A DNA stretch of 64,000 nucleotides from Candidatus Woesearchaeota archaeon (GCA_016928835.1 JAFGJW010000003.1:1-64000); one strand, 5' to 3'; counted from the stretch's first letter, positions 1-9,111 are shown. Notes: generated by a model from the letters alone, not told the origin. Numbers and translations: made by a program.

Positions 1-67
1 GAAAGACCCAAATCTAGTAGAGAAACTGCGTCAGATTTTTGAACTTACAAAAGAGGTGACACAATGA
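1..67 (+). CDS. C-terminal tail of an unidentified protein (partial)
   Basis: An open frame entering from the left edge (codons from base 2) ends at TGA 65-67 and encodes 21 residues ending in LRQIFELTKEVTQ. The tail is amphipathic and helix-like. The gene begins outside the window, so its family cannot be named. The short ATG frame overlapping the stop (64-114, 16 codons) has no support as a gene. Confidence 0.35.
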   Translation, partial: KDPNLVEKLRQIFELTKEVTQ

Positions 68-156
68 AAAAAGATAATTACTTTGGAGTGAAGATATATT
101 TGGAATCTAATTAGTACAATTGCAAGGTAATTTTTTCTATCTTCAATTATGCTAAT

Positions 157-167
157 CTTTATAAAAA
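157..167 (+). promoter_or_regulatory. TATA box of the PolB-like exonuclease gene
   Basis: CTTTATAAAAA lies about 30 nt upstream of the ATG at 193. That spacing predicts transcription starting almost at the start codon, a leaderless archaeal promoter. There is no Shine-Dalgarno sequence in front of this ATG, which fits. Confidence 0.55.
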
Positions 168-192
168 CCATGTAATTACTTCAGAATGAAAA

Positions 193-2394
193 ATGTTCCA
201 ACCCAGGGAATATTACATTGTTGATAACGTAACAGTAAACTGGAGGGGAGGGAATGTCCTTGTTTCTTTTAGAGGTCTTGGTGAGGTTGTTGCAGATGGT
301 TATGAGCATATTTTCGCTACAAGGTTTATCTCAGAACAAAAGAAGTCTGAGCTTGAACAACTAGTTTTTGGATCTAGAGACTTACAGGGAATAGGCGTTA
401 CAAAGACATCTGTAAGGACCAGATATACAAAATGGAGGGAAAAAACTGGTATACCTTATGTGCTGCAGGTAAAGGCGCCTCTAAGTGCTGCAAGCACAAT
501 ATATGATATTGGCGCATTAGCATGGAAAGATGGAAAAAGAAAGGCTTCCTCTTTTATTCAAGGGCATATGATTGACCAGGTGAGATGGTATTTTGTCAAA
601 GTCGGAGACATATTCCAGATTCCTGAAGAGCTGGCAAGAGCTATCTATAACGCAAATCAACTAACTCAGGAATATAAAAAACCTGAAGAAGAACGTGCTG
701 TTGACCTAGAAACAAGACGTGAGGAATATGAGGCAGTACTACAGGATTTTTCTTCTCTAAATTCAGTTTGTTACAATGAGGAAAGAGAATCTGTTGAAGT
801 CCATTTGAGGGTAGAGCTAACTGCTCCAAGACAGAGAAAAAGAATAGCAGGCTTTGAATTAGAGTTCAGAGATAGGAGATATGGATTTGTAGATCAAAGG
901 GAAAATCCAGAATTAGGGTTTAAGAAAATTGGATACATATCGCCAGAAGATATGAGGGCAGAGAGATGGGTCTTTATAGATACAGAAAATCCCTTTTATA
1001 AGGACCCCAATTCAAGGACATCGTGGGTCCAACTGAGCTTCTGTGAAGCAGGCAGACCAACGAAAAAGATAATCTTCACAACAGAGGATGTTCCCTCCTC
1101 TGAACACAATGGATATGAAATTAGTAGTGTGCCTGGTCCTTATAACAAGTTCATAGATGCAATTTCTGAAGCTGTCCAGCAATTTGATCCCTTATTTGTC
1201 TGTGGATATAATATCCACAATTATGATCTTGCCCAGATGGTAAAAGATGCAGATGAAGAAGGCTCAGAGAGGCCGCGCTTTGGTCAGGGCAAGGTGAAGA
1301 CAAAAGCTGTTATTGCCAGAAAGACAAAAGATGTTGTAGAAATAATCACCCGCAGAATGGGCGCTGACAGAATCATAGTAGTTGATTTGTATGAGATTGC
1401 CAGGGCTGCCTTTAAATTCCTTCCTGATCAGAAGTTGGAGACTGTAGCAAATTATCTTTTTGGTCCGAATACATTCACTAAGGGCCTTAGTTATGACCAG
1501 TTAAGGTCTCATGTGGAACAAATAAGAAGCAAGGGGCTCTGGTGGGAGCAAAGAGCTGCTGAATTTTTCAACTACCTTGCAAAAGATGTAGATATACTAC
1601 CAAGATTTATATTCGGATTAGAAGAGCAGTATAGAAATACCGGATCAGTAACCCCTTACTCATTTGACGATTATTGCAGAATTGCAGATTTATTTGGGCT
1701 GGACTTTGACAGCCTTCTTTTCTCACCTTCAAATATTAAGAAGTATATTGAAAGAAGATATTTTGAGGATACAGGCACCTTCCCCATTTTCAGTAAAAGG
1801 CAGTGGGAAGAAGACATTAGAAGAAGGAGGAAATTTGAGAGGGGATTGAATACATTAAACCATATGTTTGCCACTTCCTATGAAGGATATGAAAGAGAAT
1901 TAACAAAGGGATATTTTCCTTGGCCCGATTATATAGTGCCTCTATTAACAGGTTCTAGAAGATATGTTGAAAAATACCCTGATTTTATAGATTTTGTCAC
2001 TGAGAATAAGATTGAGATTCCATCAACTAGTGTGCCTGTTAACCCGGGTTATAATATCAGAAGAGATACTCAAAGACAATGGTTCCTCCTGCAATTCTCA
2101 AGACGATTTCATCAGGAAATGACTGCTGATTGCATTTTAGCATTTGATAATCCAGATGATGAGATATTTGCAAGAAGATTTAGAGCGAGATATGGATTTT
2201 CTCACCAAGACTTCTGGAATGAGATTGTCTATGGGGTGGCCGATAGCTGCAACAGACTTGAGGCAGCAGGGATTAATCATGTAAGCCCCAAAACAGGAAA
2301 CATGTTTGCCTGGTTCCTTTTACCAGAAGGAGTGGACCCTAATAGCCTCTTAGACCATGGTGTCTTGCCTTTGACAGGGATGAGAGAAGAATAG
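193..2394 (+). CDS. PolB-type DEDDy 3'-5' exonuclease-like protein with degenerate polymerase part
   Basis: A 733-residue protein. Residues about 255-470 carry the three exonuclease motifs of family B DNA polymerases: D263-T-E265 (Exo I), N340-IHNY-D345 (Exo II) and Y461-LAK-D465 (Exo III), so a metal-dependent 3'-5' exonuclease fold is likely. The length is close to a full archaeal PolB (about 775), but polymerase motifs A (SLYPS) and B (KxxxNSxYG) are not visible. The only possible motif C relic is YGVADS at 680-685, where the first catalytic Asp of YGDTDS would be Val. I infer a stand-alone exonuclease or an inactivated PolB paralogue acting on DNA ends. It is transcribed alone from its own TATA box, and the downstream neighbour is convergent. 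The 250-residue N-terminal part is not recognised. Confidence 0.6.
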   Translation: MFQPREYYIVDNVTVNWRGGNVLVSFRGLGEVVADGYEHIFATRFISEQKKSELEQLVFGSRDLQGIGVTKTSVRTRYTKWREKTGIPYVLQVKAPLSAASTIYDIGALAWKDGKRKASSFIQGHMIDQVRWYFVKVGDIFQIPEELARAIYNANQLTQEYKKPEEERAVDLETRREEYEAVLQDFSSLNSVCYNEERESVEVHLRVELTAPRQRKRIAGFELEFRDRRYGFVDQRENPELGFKKIGYISPEDMRAERWVFIDTENPFYKDPNSRTSWVQLSFCEAGRPTKKIIFTTEDVPSSEHNGYEISSVPGPYNKFIDAISEAVQQFDPLFVCGYNIHNYDLAQMVKDADEEGSERPRFGQGKVKTKAVIARKTKDVVEIITRRMGADRIIVVDLYEIARAAFKFLPDQKLETVANYLFGPNTFTKGLSYDQLRSHVEQIRSKGLWWEQRAAEFFNYLAKDVDILPRFIFGLEEQYRNTGSVTPYSFDDYCRIADLFGLDFDSLLFSPSNIKKYIERRYFEDTGTFPIFSKRQWEEDIRRRRKFERGLNTLNHMFATSYEGYERELTKGYFPWPDYIVPLLTGSRRYVEKYPDFIDFVTENKIEIPSTSVPVNPGYNIRRDTQRQWFLLQFSRRFHQEMTADCILAFDNPDDEIFARRFRARYGFSHQDFWNEIVYGVADSCNRLEAAGINHVSPKTGNMFAWFLLPEGVDPNSLLDHGVLPLTGMREE

Positions 2395-2395
2395 A

Positions 2396-2636
2396 CTATT
2401 TTTGACAGTATCTGCTAAAGAATCTAAAATGAATTAGTGGTAATGAATCCAACATTTGTCCTATTTTAACACCAACTGAGTATAATTGGTCCAACAAATC
2501 GTAATCTCCTTCTTGCTTAGTCTCTTGATTTATTAGATTCTGTTCCTTCATCAATAAAAAATCAAATGCTCCTACCATTCTTAAGCGATATCTCACTCTA
2601 TCTATAATTTTTGAAGCTAAGCCTCTGTGGAAAAAA
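2396..2636 (-). pseudogene. Out-of-frame C-terminal continuation of the gene at 2598-3395
   Basis: Removing one base from the six-base homopolymer (A run at about 2631-2636 on the plus strand) lets the reading frame of the upstream gene run on. It then reads AFFHRGLASKIIDRVRYRLR and about 65 further protein-like residues to the stop at 2396. In the frame as given the upstream protein stops after KNYR. The continuation has no ribosome binding site or promoter of its own. It is therefore best read as the severed C-terminus of one roughly 333-residue protein, produced by a sequencing error, a recent mutation or programmed frameshifting. Confidence 0.6.
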
Positions 2637-3395
2637 GGCTCTCATTACACGTTTATCTGAGGGACATAGATTTTGATATTTAAGATTAATCTGATCTATA
2701 ATCTGAGGAAGTCTGTCATCTTTAAGTGTCTCATAAACATCTTCAGTTTCGATAAGATCAGTAAACTCCCTCTGAAGCCTTTGCCTTCTGGTAACTGACT
2801 GTCTTACTTGCGCTAAGTGTTGCAAATCCTTTCTAATAGGCGAGGAATATGTTGGTTTAATTTTATGTTTGTAATCGGGTCGAGAATTGTGTCCATGAGC
2901 CATAGCATCGATTCCATCTCTTATCAATAATGAGGCAATATCATACGAGGTCATATAATGAAAATCTGAAGGTATAAAATGTCGTAAACTTGACTGTCTA
3001 TTTGTTAGTTGATATAATCCAGTATATAGTGCTAGTCCAGCAAAAAAGTATAGTCTCTCCATATCTTCAAGAGCCTCGAGAAAATCCTCAGGAATACTTG
3101 GTCCCCTCATCCCATACTCAACTGGTTTCAGAGGCCCCCAATTAATCCCTTGCAAATCAGTGGCAATTCTTGTACCTTCCCTACCAAAATGAATTCCTCT
3201 GGTTGAAAAATATGTACAAATTTTTTCAATTAATTCCCACTTATGGCGGGGACTTGCTATTCTTTTTCTCACCTGGAGTTCTTGTCTTAACTGATTATTA
3301 ACCCCTGCGACTGCAACAATTAGGTTATATTCAGTTGTTAGATCAAGATCAGCAAGTCTAACCTCTAGAGATTCTGATTTTGTAATAAATGCCAT
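2598..3395 (-). CDS. Unknown protein, truncated by an apparent frameshift
   Basis: 265 residues as encoded. No family is recognised. The sequence is soluble and mixed alpha-helical, with basic segments such as RQSVTRRQRLQREF near residue 210, and has no signal peptide or convincing membrane helix. The frame breaks near 2631-2636 (see the downstream pseudogene entry); the intact protein would be about 333 residues. The gene is transcribed on the minus strand and lies 44 nt downstream of rps8e, so it may share that promoter, although an A/T-rich stretch directly upstream (3400-3430) could serve as its own. Like the proteins at 193, 3925 and 7762 it appears lineage-restricted. Confidence 0.55.
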   Translation of the reverse strand: MAFITKSESLEVRLADLDLTTEYNLIVAVAGVNNQLRQELQVRKRIASPRHKWELIEKICTYFSTRGIHFGREGTRIATDLQGINWGPLKPVEYGMRGPSIPEDFLEALEDMERLYFFAGLALYTGLYQLTNRQSSLRHFIPSDFHYMTSYDIASLLIRDGIDAMAHGHNSRPDYKHKIKPTYSSPIRKDLQHLAQVRQSVTRRQRLQREFTDLIETEDVYETLKDDRLPQIIDQINLKYQNLCPSDKRVMRAFFPQRLSFKNYR

Positions 3396-3439
3396 TGCGC
3401 TAAGAAGTCCAAATTTATTTATAAATCTTTACCAAATAA

Positions 3440-3832
3440 CTATTTCTTATCTTCAGAAATCAAAACAGCATTCAAAACGCCGTCCTGTCCCGGCCTTGAG
3501 GTTACCCTTGCCATGCCCTTATCTGTCTTGATTATTGTGCCTTTTGTCATTATGTTCCTTCTCACATAATGCCTATTGGCTGGATTCTCTGTGACTAGGA
3601 TTACCTTTGCCTTGCTATACTTCTTGCTCTTAGGATCATACAGATTAGCAGCATCTGTTCGTAGAAGTCTTGTTTTCTTGGCACCGCCTCTTACTCTAAT
3701 CTTAGCAACTGCTTTATCTCCAATCTTGGTCAATGTTGGATCTCTGCCCAGAGAATGCTTTTTCTTCTTAGTAGTCCATCTGAGTCTCCCGCCACTTGGT
3801 TTTCTCTTTGTACGCTGCTGGTCCAATACCAT
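3440..3832 (-). CDS. rps8e: 30S ribosomal protein eS8
   Basis: A 130-residue basic protein of the archaeal/eukaryotic small ribosomal subunit. The whole protein matches the family: an N-terminal KRKPSGGRLRW segment, LGRDPTLTKIG, the KVRGG-like IRVRGGAKKTRLLR region, the hallmark ENPANRHYVRRNIMTKGTII, and ARVTSRPGQDGVLNAVLI at the end. The length is normal for archaeal S8e. It sits alone behind a TATA box at 3855-3864, about 28 nt from its ATG, and is divergent from the GH57-like gene. This is one of the firmest calls in the window and supports an archaeal host. Confidence 0.95.
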   Translation of the reverse strand: MVLDQQRTKRKPSGGRLRWTTKKKKHSLGRDPTLTKIGDKAVAKIRVRGGAKKTRLLRTDAANLYDPKSKKYSKAKVILVTENPANRHYVRRNIMTKGTIIKTDKGMARVTSRPGQDGVLNAVLISEDKK

Positions 3833-3854
3833 AACGACTAAGAAAATATGAATT

Positions 3855-3906
3855 GTTTATAAATATTGTGGTGAATGCAAAGAATAGTATTATTTAAATA
3901 TAAAAT
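3855..3906. promoter_or_regulatory. Divergent promoters of rps8e and the GH57-like gene
   Basis: Two TATA boxes sit back to back. GTTTATAAAT (3855-3864) serves the minus-strand rps8e start at 3832, and TATTTAAATATAAAAT (3891-3906) serves the plus-strand ATG at 3925. Both lie about 27-28 nt from their start codons, so both transcripts are probably leaderless. Confidence 0.6.
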
Positions 3907-3924
3907 ATCATATCTTGCTTCGGG

Positions 3925-6066
3925 ATGCTGCAGCAAGTTCTTGACCTAAAAACACTGTGGCCAGATACAACTGGTGATGAACTAGTAGAGAAAGTTGAAG
4001 CCTTATTTACAGGTGAAACATTAGACAGAACCGAGATCCATCTTGCACTTGGATTACCGCCTTCTTTTGATGCTCTATCAGAAATTTATAGACAATGGAC
4101 AGGAAAGCCTGCTGACCCAGTTATAGAATCAGCTCAGGCAGATATTGTTTTAGCAGCTAAGGAATATTATAATGATAGAAGAATACGACACCCTCTGCAG
4201 TTGTATGCATTTCTAGTAGGATTATTGGGAGGACTTCCACCAAGACAGGCAGCACTGCTTGCCCGCATGAGAACACACAGAATAACCAGGGGAAGCATAG
4301 GAATAGATGATATTCTTCGAAAATGGGGAGTTACTGGATTTAAAGGCACTAGCATACAGGGATATGATGGTGGGCCTGCCTGCTCAATGCTTAAGCACTA
4401 TCACCAGCCAGTGGGTTTTATGAGGGGACCTATTAATGACATTATATATGCAAAGAGCCTGCTGCCATGCATACTAAGCCAGAGTATGGTTTTGACTTCA
4501 AACAATATTAGCCCCTCATTGATGTTGGATCTGCTTGAGAGGAGATATATCCACCCGGGCACTCATAGACAACAGTTACTTGATAATATTACCCAAGGAC
4601 TAAGAAGGACTGATAAGCAGGCAAGAGCAAAATACGGAGTTACTAATTTCACTGTCCAGCCAATCTTTCATCCAATCATGCCTCTATTGCCAGACAAGAG
4701 CCAGAGGCTGCAGATGCTCTGGGGCGAGGCAGTTCATCATTATTTTTTTACAGGGGAAATATTGGAAGACCATGAAGCCTACAGAAAATCCAGGCTGGTT
4801 TTCCTACCTGAGATGGCATATACTCATCAAACACTAGAGCTAATTGCAGAGCTAGGATATAGAGGAACAATTCTGCCGGGCACCTCAACTAATGTTGATA
4901 TCTCTCTTCCCTACAGGATAGAGACTGCAAAAGGAGATCTTAAAGTATTCTTCAGGGATGAAGAGCTATCAATAGATATTGCTTTTCATCAGGCAGAAAG
5001 GTTTCATAGGATAATGGGAAATAGAGCACTAGGGAATGCACAGAGACCACATTATACCACTTGTAGCATGGATGGAGAAACATTTGGGTATCATAATGTT
5101 CATGGTGTTGCGCTTCTATCTAGATTACTGAGAGAAGATATTCCTGGTTCCCAAAGGGCAGCGGTTCCGCTTCAGGCAGTTATGCACTCCTTACATGAAG
5201 ACCAATGGGAACAAATTGCACTTGATGACATCAATCCTTCTGGCTCCTGGAGCTGTCAATGTGAGACAACCCTAACAAATTTACTCGCCGCCAAAATCCC
5301 TGAGGAGCTCAAACAATATATATTATCACTAGGTCTGGCAAATGATATTAGCAGATTAGTAAGGTGGTTTCATCCATGCAAAGATGCTGGAACATCTGAT
5401 TTTGATCCATTGAGATGGAAAATACCGCTAAGAGCAGGGTTGCGAAATGCTTTAGTAGGACTGCATGAACTTTATACAGAAGCAACGAAAGGTCTTCTCA
5501 AAAATTCTGACGATGCTCTGGCTGAATATATAAACATAAAGCTAAGAGCAATTGACGGTACTATAAAAAAAGCCCATATAGATAATTTCATAGACGAACA
5601 TTTCAGAGATAGGGTACCAAGGCACCCTGAATTATTCCGATTTGTAGTCACGCTTATGGAAGGCATATATCATGCTGAAGCTGCCCAGACAAGCTGTGCT
5701 ACATTTTGGGATAAGTATTGTGGTCTTGAGCCGCAGTATTGTGTGGTTCATATGTCCAATGCTATTGCTCTTTTCAAAAAAGTCTTGAGGGGAAGACAAC
5801 TCTTAGGAACAGTTGAAACAGAATTTGAAGCGGCATTAAATAACACTTATGACTCCCGCACCTCTAAAACTCCTTCGGCAGCCCAGCTGTATAGGGATGT
5901 AGTTGAGAGTTATGATGACGCAGATTCTATTGACATCAGACCTGGAAAAGGACCAACACTTCGCTTTTCATATGACTGGGGAAAAGAAGAACTTGAGTTT
6001 AGTCCAAGAGAGCATATGCACTTGGGTGTAATACTTGAAGCATATGGGATAAGAAGATTAGGTTAG
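3925..6066 (+). CDS. GH57-like glycoside hydrolase (DUF3536-type)
   Basis: A 713-residue protein with a GH57-type catalytic barrel. HYHQP at about 158-162 matches the first GH57 motif, and LPEMAY places the candidate catalytic Glu at E296. The surrounding LIAELGYRGTILPG block is typical of the family. DGETFGYHN places the candidate catalytic Asp at D383. Later parts with NPSGSWSC and FWDKYCG resemble the DUF3536-associated GH57 proteins. These enzymes act on alpha-glucans or related polysaccharides; the substrate here is unknown. The N-terminal 150 residues are helical and unassigned. There is no signal peptide, so it is cytoplasmic. It is expressed from its own leaderless promoter and overlaps the convergent 219-residue gene by 4 nt. 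Confidence 0.7.
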   Translation: MLQQVLDLKTLWPDTTGDELVEKVEALFTGETLDRTEIHLALGLPPSFDALSEIYRQWTGKPADPVIESAQADIVLAAKEYYNDRRIRHPLQLYAFLVGLLGGLPPRQAALLARMRTHRITRGSIGIDDILRKWGVTGFKGTSIQGYDGGPACSMLKHYHQPVGFMRGPINDIIYAKSLLPCILSQSMVLTSNNISPSLMLDLLERRYIHPGTHRQQLLDNITQGLRRTDKQARAKYGVTNFTVQPIFHPIMPLLPDKSQRLQMLWGEAVHHYFFTGEILEDHEAYRKSRLVFLPEMAYTHQTLELIAELGYRGTILPGTSTNVDISLPYRIETAKGDLKVFFRDEELSIDIAFHQAERFHRIMGNRALGNAQRPHYTTCSMDGETFGYHNVHGVALLSRLLREDIPGSQRAAVPLQAVMHSLHEDQWEQIALDDINPSGSWSCQCETTLTNLLAAKIPEELKQYILSLGLANDISRLVRWFHPCKDAGTSDFDPLRWKIPLRAGLRNALVGLHELYTEATKGLLKNSDDALAEYINIKLRAIDGTIKKAHIDNFIDEHFRDRVPRHPELFRFVVTLMEGIYHAEAAQTSCATFWDKYCGLEPQYCVVHMSNAIALFKKVLRGRQLLGTVETEFEAALNNTYDSRTSKTPSAAQLYRDVVESYDDADSIDIRPGKGPTLRFSYDWGKEELEFSPREHMHLGVILEAYGIRRLG

Positions 6067-6722
6067 GGTTCTACATTAAAAAAATATACACGGATTGGCA
6101 TATATCGTTGCCCCCCACCTGCATGTTGACAGTGGGGATTATTTATCGGATCCCATTCACATGTGGTACAATCACCTTCTCCTATAAAACGACGCATAGC
6201 TGGAGGCAACTGAACATTGGGCCTGAAAAGCTGATGCAAACAAACCACTATTCCTTTTGCCGGGACGAACAATTTAGGATTATCTGAATTCCTGGCGAAG
6301 ATATCCAAATGCTTTCTGACTGTTGCTTCAGTTATTGTCAAACCTTGATCCATAATGCCAAGATATTTATCCAGTTCAGTTTTAATTAATTCTACAGCAT
6401 CCAAATATCTTTCAGAAGAATAATAATTGCATAAGATCTCTTGTGCACTTATATTTATAGAAAGTCTATTAAACACAAGATCCAGGAAATTTGGGGCACC
6501 ATATTCTATACACAGAGCCTGATACGCAATCCATATCTTTCTGTTGGTCCCTGGTGCATCTAGGTAGGACACCTTTCCTTGACTTAATGGAAATGTAAAA
6601 TTAAGGGCACGTTCACAAGTAAAGTAATGCGTTCTGAGGTCTGCTCCAAATTCCTGCCAATGACTTCGAGCAGTGTTCCAATCTGCTGTTGCTTGCTTTA
6701 TTATTTCTGCTAAATCCATCAT
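6063..6722 (-). CDS. Unknown protein with Cys/His cluster
   Basis: 219 residues with no recognised family. The C-terminal region has C-x2-C-x9-C-x1-H (CTTCEWDPINNPHCQH, about residues 187-202), which could bind zinc. The rest is mostly helical, with aromatic residues and no signal peptide or membrane segment. It starts at the ATG at 6722 behind an A/T-rich region with a TATA-like TTATATTTAAA. Its end overlaps the GH57-like gene by 4 nt tail to tail, so the two are not co-transcribed. Confidence 0.55.
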   Translation of the reverse strand: MMDLAEIIKQATADWNTARSHWQEFGADLRTHYFTCERALNFTFPLSQGKVSYLDAPGTNRKIWIAYQALCIEYGAPNFLDLVFNRLSINISAQEILCNYYSSERYLDAVELIKTELDKYLGIMDQGLTITEATVRKHLDIFARNSDNPKLFVPAKGIVVCLHQLFRPNVQLPPAMRRFIGEGDCTTCEWDPINNPHCQHAGGGQRYMPIRVYFFNVEP

Positions 6723-6785
6723 TTAGAAGCTGGTTACAAACAACTTATATTTAAATCTCATTACTATAGTAAACCAAAACTAAAT

Positions 6786-7730
6786 TCAGGACTTGCGCAA
6801 AACACAAACCTTCCTTGTTAAGCTCCTGTGAATATAAACAGAAAATTCCTTTTTTAATTTCCACTTTGATTTTTTAATAACTTTGCTGAAGTCTGCATAA
6901 TTTGGAAAAATCACTACCATTCTTTCTGTTGTTTTGTAAGACGATTTCAAGAAATCAGCATATAACTTCTCACGTTCTTTGCTTAACTTTGAACCCTTGC
7001 CATAGGGAAGGTCTGTAACAATAGCATCCGATTTTTGGTTTAGTTGGGTTCCGTCTTTCTTCTCAAGTCTAAAGCTTCTAATTTTATAAAACTCAAGATT
7101 TGTTTTGCATTTTTTTAGAATATAATCACTAATATCATAGCCAATAACTTTATAGCCCATCAAAGCTGCTTCTATTAAAATCCCACCTGAGCCGCAAAAA
7201 GGATCCAGCAGTACACCCTTCATAATCCCAGTCAAATTTATGCATGCCCTTGCCAGTCTTGGGTTCAGCGATGTTGGAAGAAGCTCTGGCCTTAAATGCG
7301 CTTTTCTTTTTAAAAAAGATTTGTCAACATCCCTCAAAAATATACCACAAACTGCTTTGCCATTTAAAATAAAAAATTCAATCTTTGTTTTTGGATTATT
7401 AAGATTCACTCTAGGCTTCTCAAGAGACTTCCAGATATTGTCAGCAATTTTCCTCTCATCAACACCTCCATGTACCCTGACACAAAAATTCTCTTTGTAA
7501 ATTGAGTCCCAGTCATAGTTTTTGATTTGCTTAATTAGCTCACTTAACTTGCATCTAAACAGAAACCTAAAAACAGAATGAGAAAAAGCCAATCTTTTGT
7601 GTAGATCAATATCTGTATCTATAAACAATAAATTCTCAAAAAGCTCATAATCTCTCCCCTTGGCAAGGGCAAGTGCTTCTTGTTTTGCCAGCTCAATGTT
7701 TTCTTTTGATAAAAGGAAGATGTTTCTCAT
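6786..7730 (-). CDS. tRNA (guanine(10)-N2) methyltransferase, Trm-G10/Trm11-like
   Basis: 314 residues. The N-terminal about 150 residues form a THUMP-type RNA-binding region. They are followed by a class I SAM methyltransferase domain with DPFCGSGGILIEAA (motif I, about 175-188), GYDISDYILKKCKTN (motif II) and the catalytic TDLPYGKGS motif (about 236-244) typical of N2-guanine methylation of tRNA position 10. FLRDVDKSFLKRKAHLRP before motif I matches archaeal members. It uses SAM to form m2G or m2,2G at G10 in the D-arm. Its leader is A/T rich. The gene downstream (6063) is in the same direction, 63 nt away. Confidence 0.85.
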   Translation of the reverse strand: MRNIFLLSKENIELAKQEALALAKGRDYELFENLLFIDTDIDLHKRLAFSHSVFRFLFRCKLSELIKQIKNYDWDSIYKENFCVRVHGGVDERKIADNIWKSLEKPRVNLNNPKTKIEFFILNGKAVCGIFLRDVDKSFLKRKAHLRPELLPTSLNPRLARACINLTGIMKGVLLDPFCGSGGILIEAALMGYKVIGYDISDYILKKCKTNLEFYKIRSFRLEKKDGTQLNQKSDAIVTDLPYGKGSKLSKEREKLYADFLKSSYKTTERMVVIFPNYADFSKVIKKSKWKLKKEFSVYIHRSLTRKVCVLRKS

Positions 7731-7761
7731 ATTAAAATAGAAACAACACCTAAGTTAAATA

Positions 7762-9009
7762 TTAATGGGTATAGTACCAAAGAGCAACTTCATTAATCAC
7801 GCTATTAAAATAATCAATGTCTATTTTACCTGCTTCACATATTGACCAGAGGAGACCTATTCTTTCTCCTATATCAGGAACCTGAAGATGTATCCTCTCC
7901 CTTACATAGGGAGACCTTGCCTGCACAGGTCTTTCTGAGTTCAGCTCTAATAGTCTTAGCATTTCATATTCAATAAGGGCTCTTGCGCAAGTGCCACAAA
8001 TTTCAAATGAAGTATGTAAAGTGTTATGAGATAGGAAGTAAGGAACTCGCTCAACTTTGGGTGCTTCTTCATATGGTTTGACAAAATGTAGTAATTTGCC
8101 TTCTTCCTGCAAATGATATGTGTTTAATTTACCTCTCACTCCACGGTTCCTGACAACCGAATATCTCTCAGGATGATACAACATATCCCTACGTTTCTCA
8201 ACTCTCCCTGTATCCGATGCTTCATAATGAGGTGTTCTTCCAGATTCATCGGGTTTGAAAGCGCATACCAAAGAGGCGGAGCGATAATTCGGATGAAGGG
8301 CCCACTGCCATTTATCATCTTCATAATAGGAAACACAATAATTACTAATTGGAGGTATATCTAAAAAAGCATGCATTCTTTCGGAAACATGATAAGTATC
8401 TTGAAATCCAGTAAAAAAGACTGGTTTGAATCTTGTTCTCTCAAAAGGTCCTGCCACTTCTGCAGGCAACTGCCTTTCTGACATTGGATTATGAAATAGG
8501 ATTAACTTCCCCCCTGGCTTTAATAATCTATAATATGTATTAAGAAGCAGTGAGATTCTATCAAGGTATTTAATCCCAGCTATAAAAGAATACGTGCAGT
8601 GATCAATTATAACATCATAGAGCTTGTTTAGCATTGCAACACAATTTACGTATTTTAATACATCCCCTAATACATATTGTGGTGGTGCCCAAGGATAATT
8701 GAGTTCTGCAGCCCTTTGCTTAAGAGTATCAAAAAGGTCTCTTACTTTAGCAGGATCATGTAATATTCCGCCCTTTTCAGCTCCTTCGGGCAAATCAATC
8801 ACATCAATCGAGCCTTCCTCTTGTCCAAGATGAGCCGGCAGCCAAATACAATTTTTATCTAGTATCCCCAGTTCCTGCGACCAACCAGGTCCCACCACAA
8901 GAACTCTTGAACTTGGATCAATAAATGCTGGCACATTTGGATTTTGGTAAAGATCAGAAGTGCTTGGTTTTCTGCCAAGCAACTCTTCAAGATTAATAGG
9001 ATATACCAT
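7762..9009 (-). CDS. Class I SAM-dependent methyltransferase-like protein
   Basis: 415 residues. A Rossmann-type methyltransferase core is suggested by SSRVLVVGPGWS (about 33-44, a motif I variant without the usual GxGxG), YDVIIDHCTYSFI (motif IV-like) and the post-motif YRLLKPGGKLILFHNP (about 162-177). The C-terminal 200 residues are unassigned and include SFEICGTCARALIEYEM with a C-x2-C pair. The substrate is unknown. The 435-residue gene at 13705 encodes another large methyltransferase-like protein of similar style. A TATA box at 9031-9040 predicts a leaderless transcript divergent from the regulator at 9112. Confidence 0.6.
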   Translation of the reverse strand: MVYPINLEELLGRKPSTSDLYQNPNVPAFIDPSSRVLVVGPGWSQELGILDKNCIWLPAHLGQEEGSIDVIDLPEGAEKGGILHDPAKVRDLFDTLKQRAAELNYPWAPPQYVLGDVLKYVNCVAMLNKLYDVIIDHCTYSFIAGIKYLDRISLLLNTYYRLLKPGGKLILFHNPMSERQLPAEVAGPFERTRFKPVFFTGFQDTYHVSERMHAFLDIPPISNYCVSYYEDDKWQWALHPNYRSASLVCAFKPDESGRTPHYEASDTGRVEKRRDMLYHPERYSVVRNRGVRGKLNTYHLQEEGKLLHFVKPYEEAPKVERVPYFLSHNTLHTSFEICGTCARALIEYEMLRLLELNSERPVQARSPYVRERIHLQVPDIGERIGLLWSICEAGKIDIDYFNSVINEVALWYYTH

Positions 9010-9030
9010 TTAATGGTCGTGATAAAACTT

Positions 9031-9090
9031 TTATATTTAAATTTACCTTCTCTGCTATCCTTTATTTTCTCTATAGAAAAATATTTATAC
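9031..9090. promoter_or_regulatory. Divergent promoters for genes at 9009 (-) and 9112 (+)
   Basis: TTATATTTAA (9031-9040) lies about 27 nt from the minus-strand ATG at 9009. ATATTTATAC (9081-9090) lies about 26 nt from the plus-strand ATG at 9112. This spacing favours the 9112 start over the longer open frame beginning at 8944. Confidence 0.55.
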
Positions 9091-9111
9091 AAGCCGTCTA
9101 TTACCAAAAAC

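Noticed and set aside
8944..9111. N-terminal extension of the winged-helix protein to 8944
   Set aside because: The extension overlaps the divergent methyltransferase gene and promoter, has low protein character, and a TATA box is 26 nt before the ATG at 9112.
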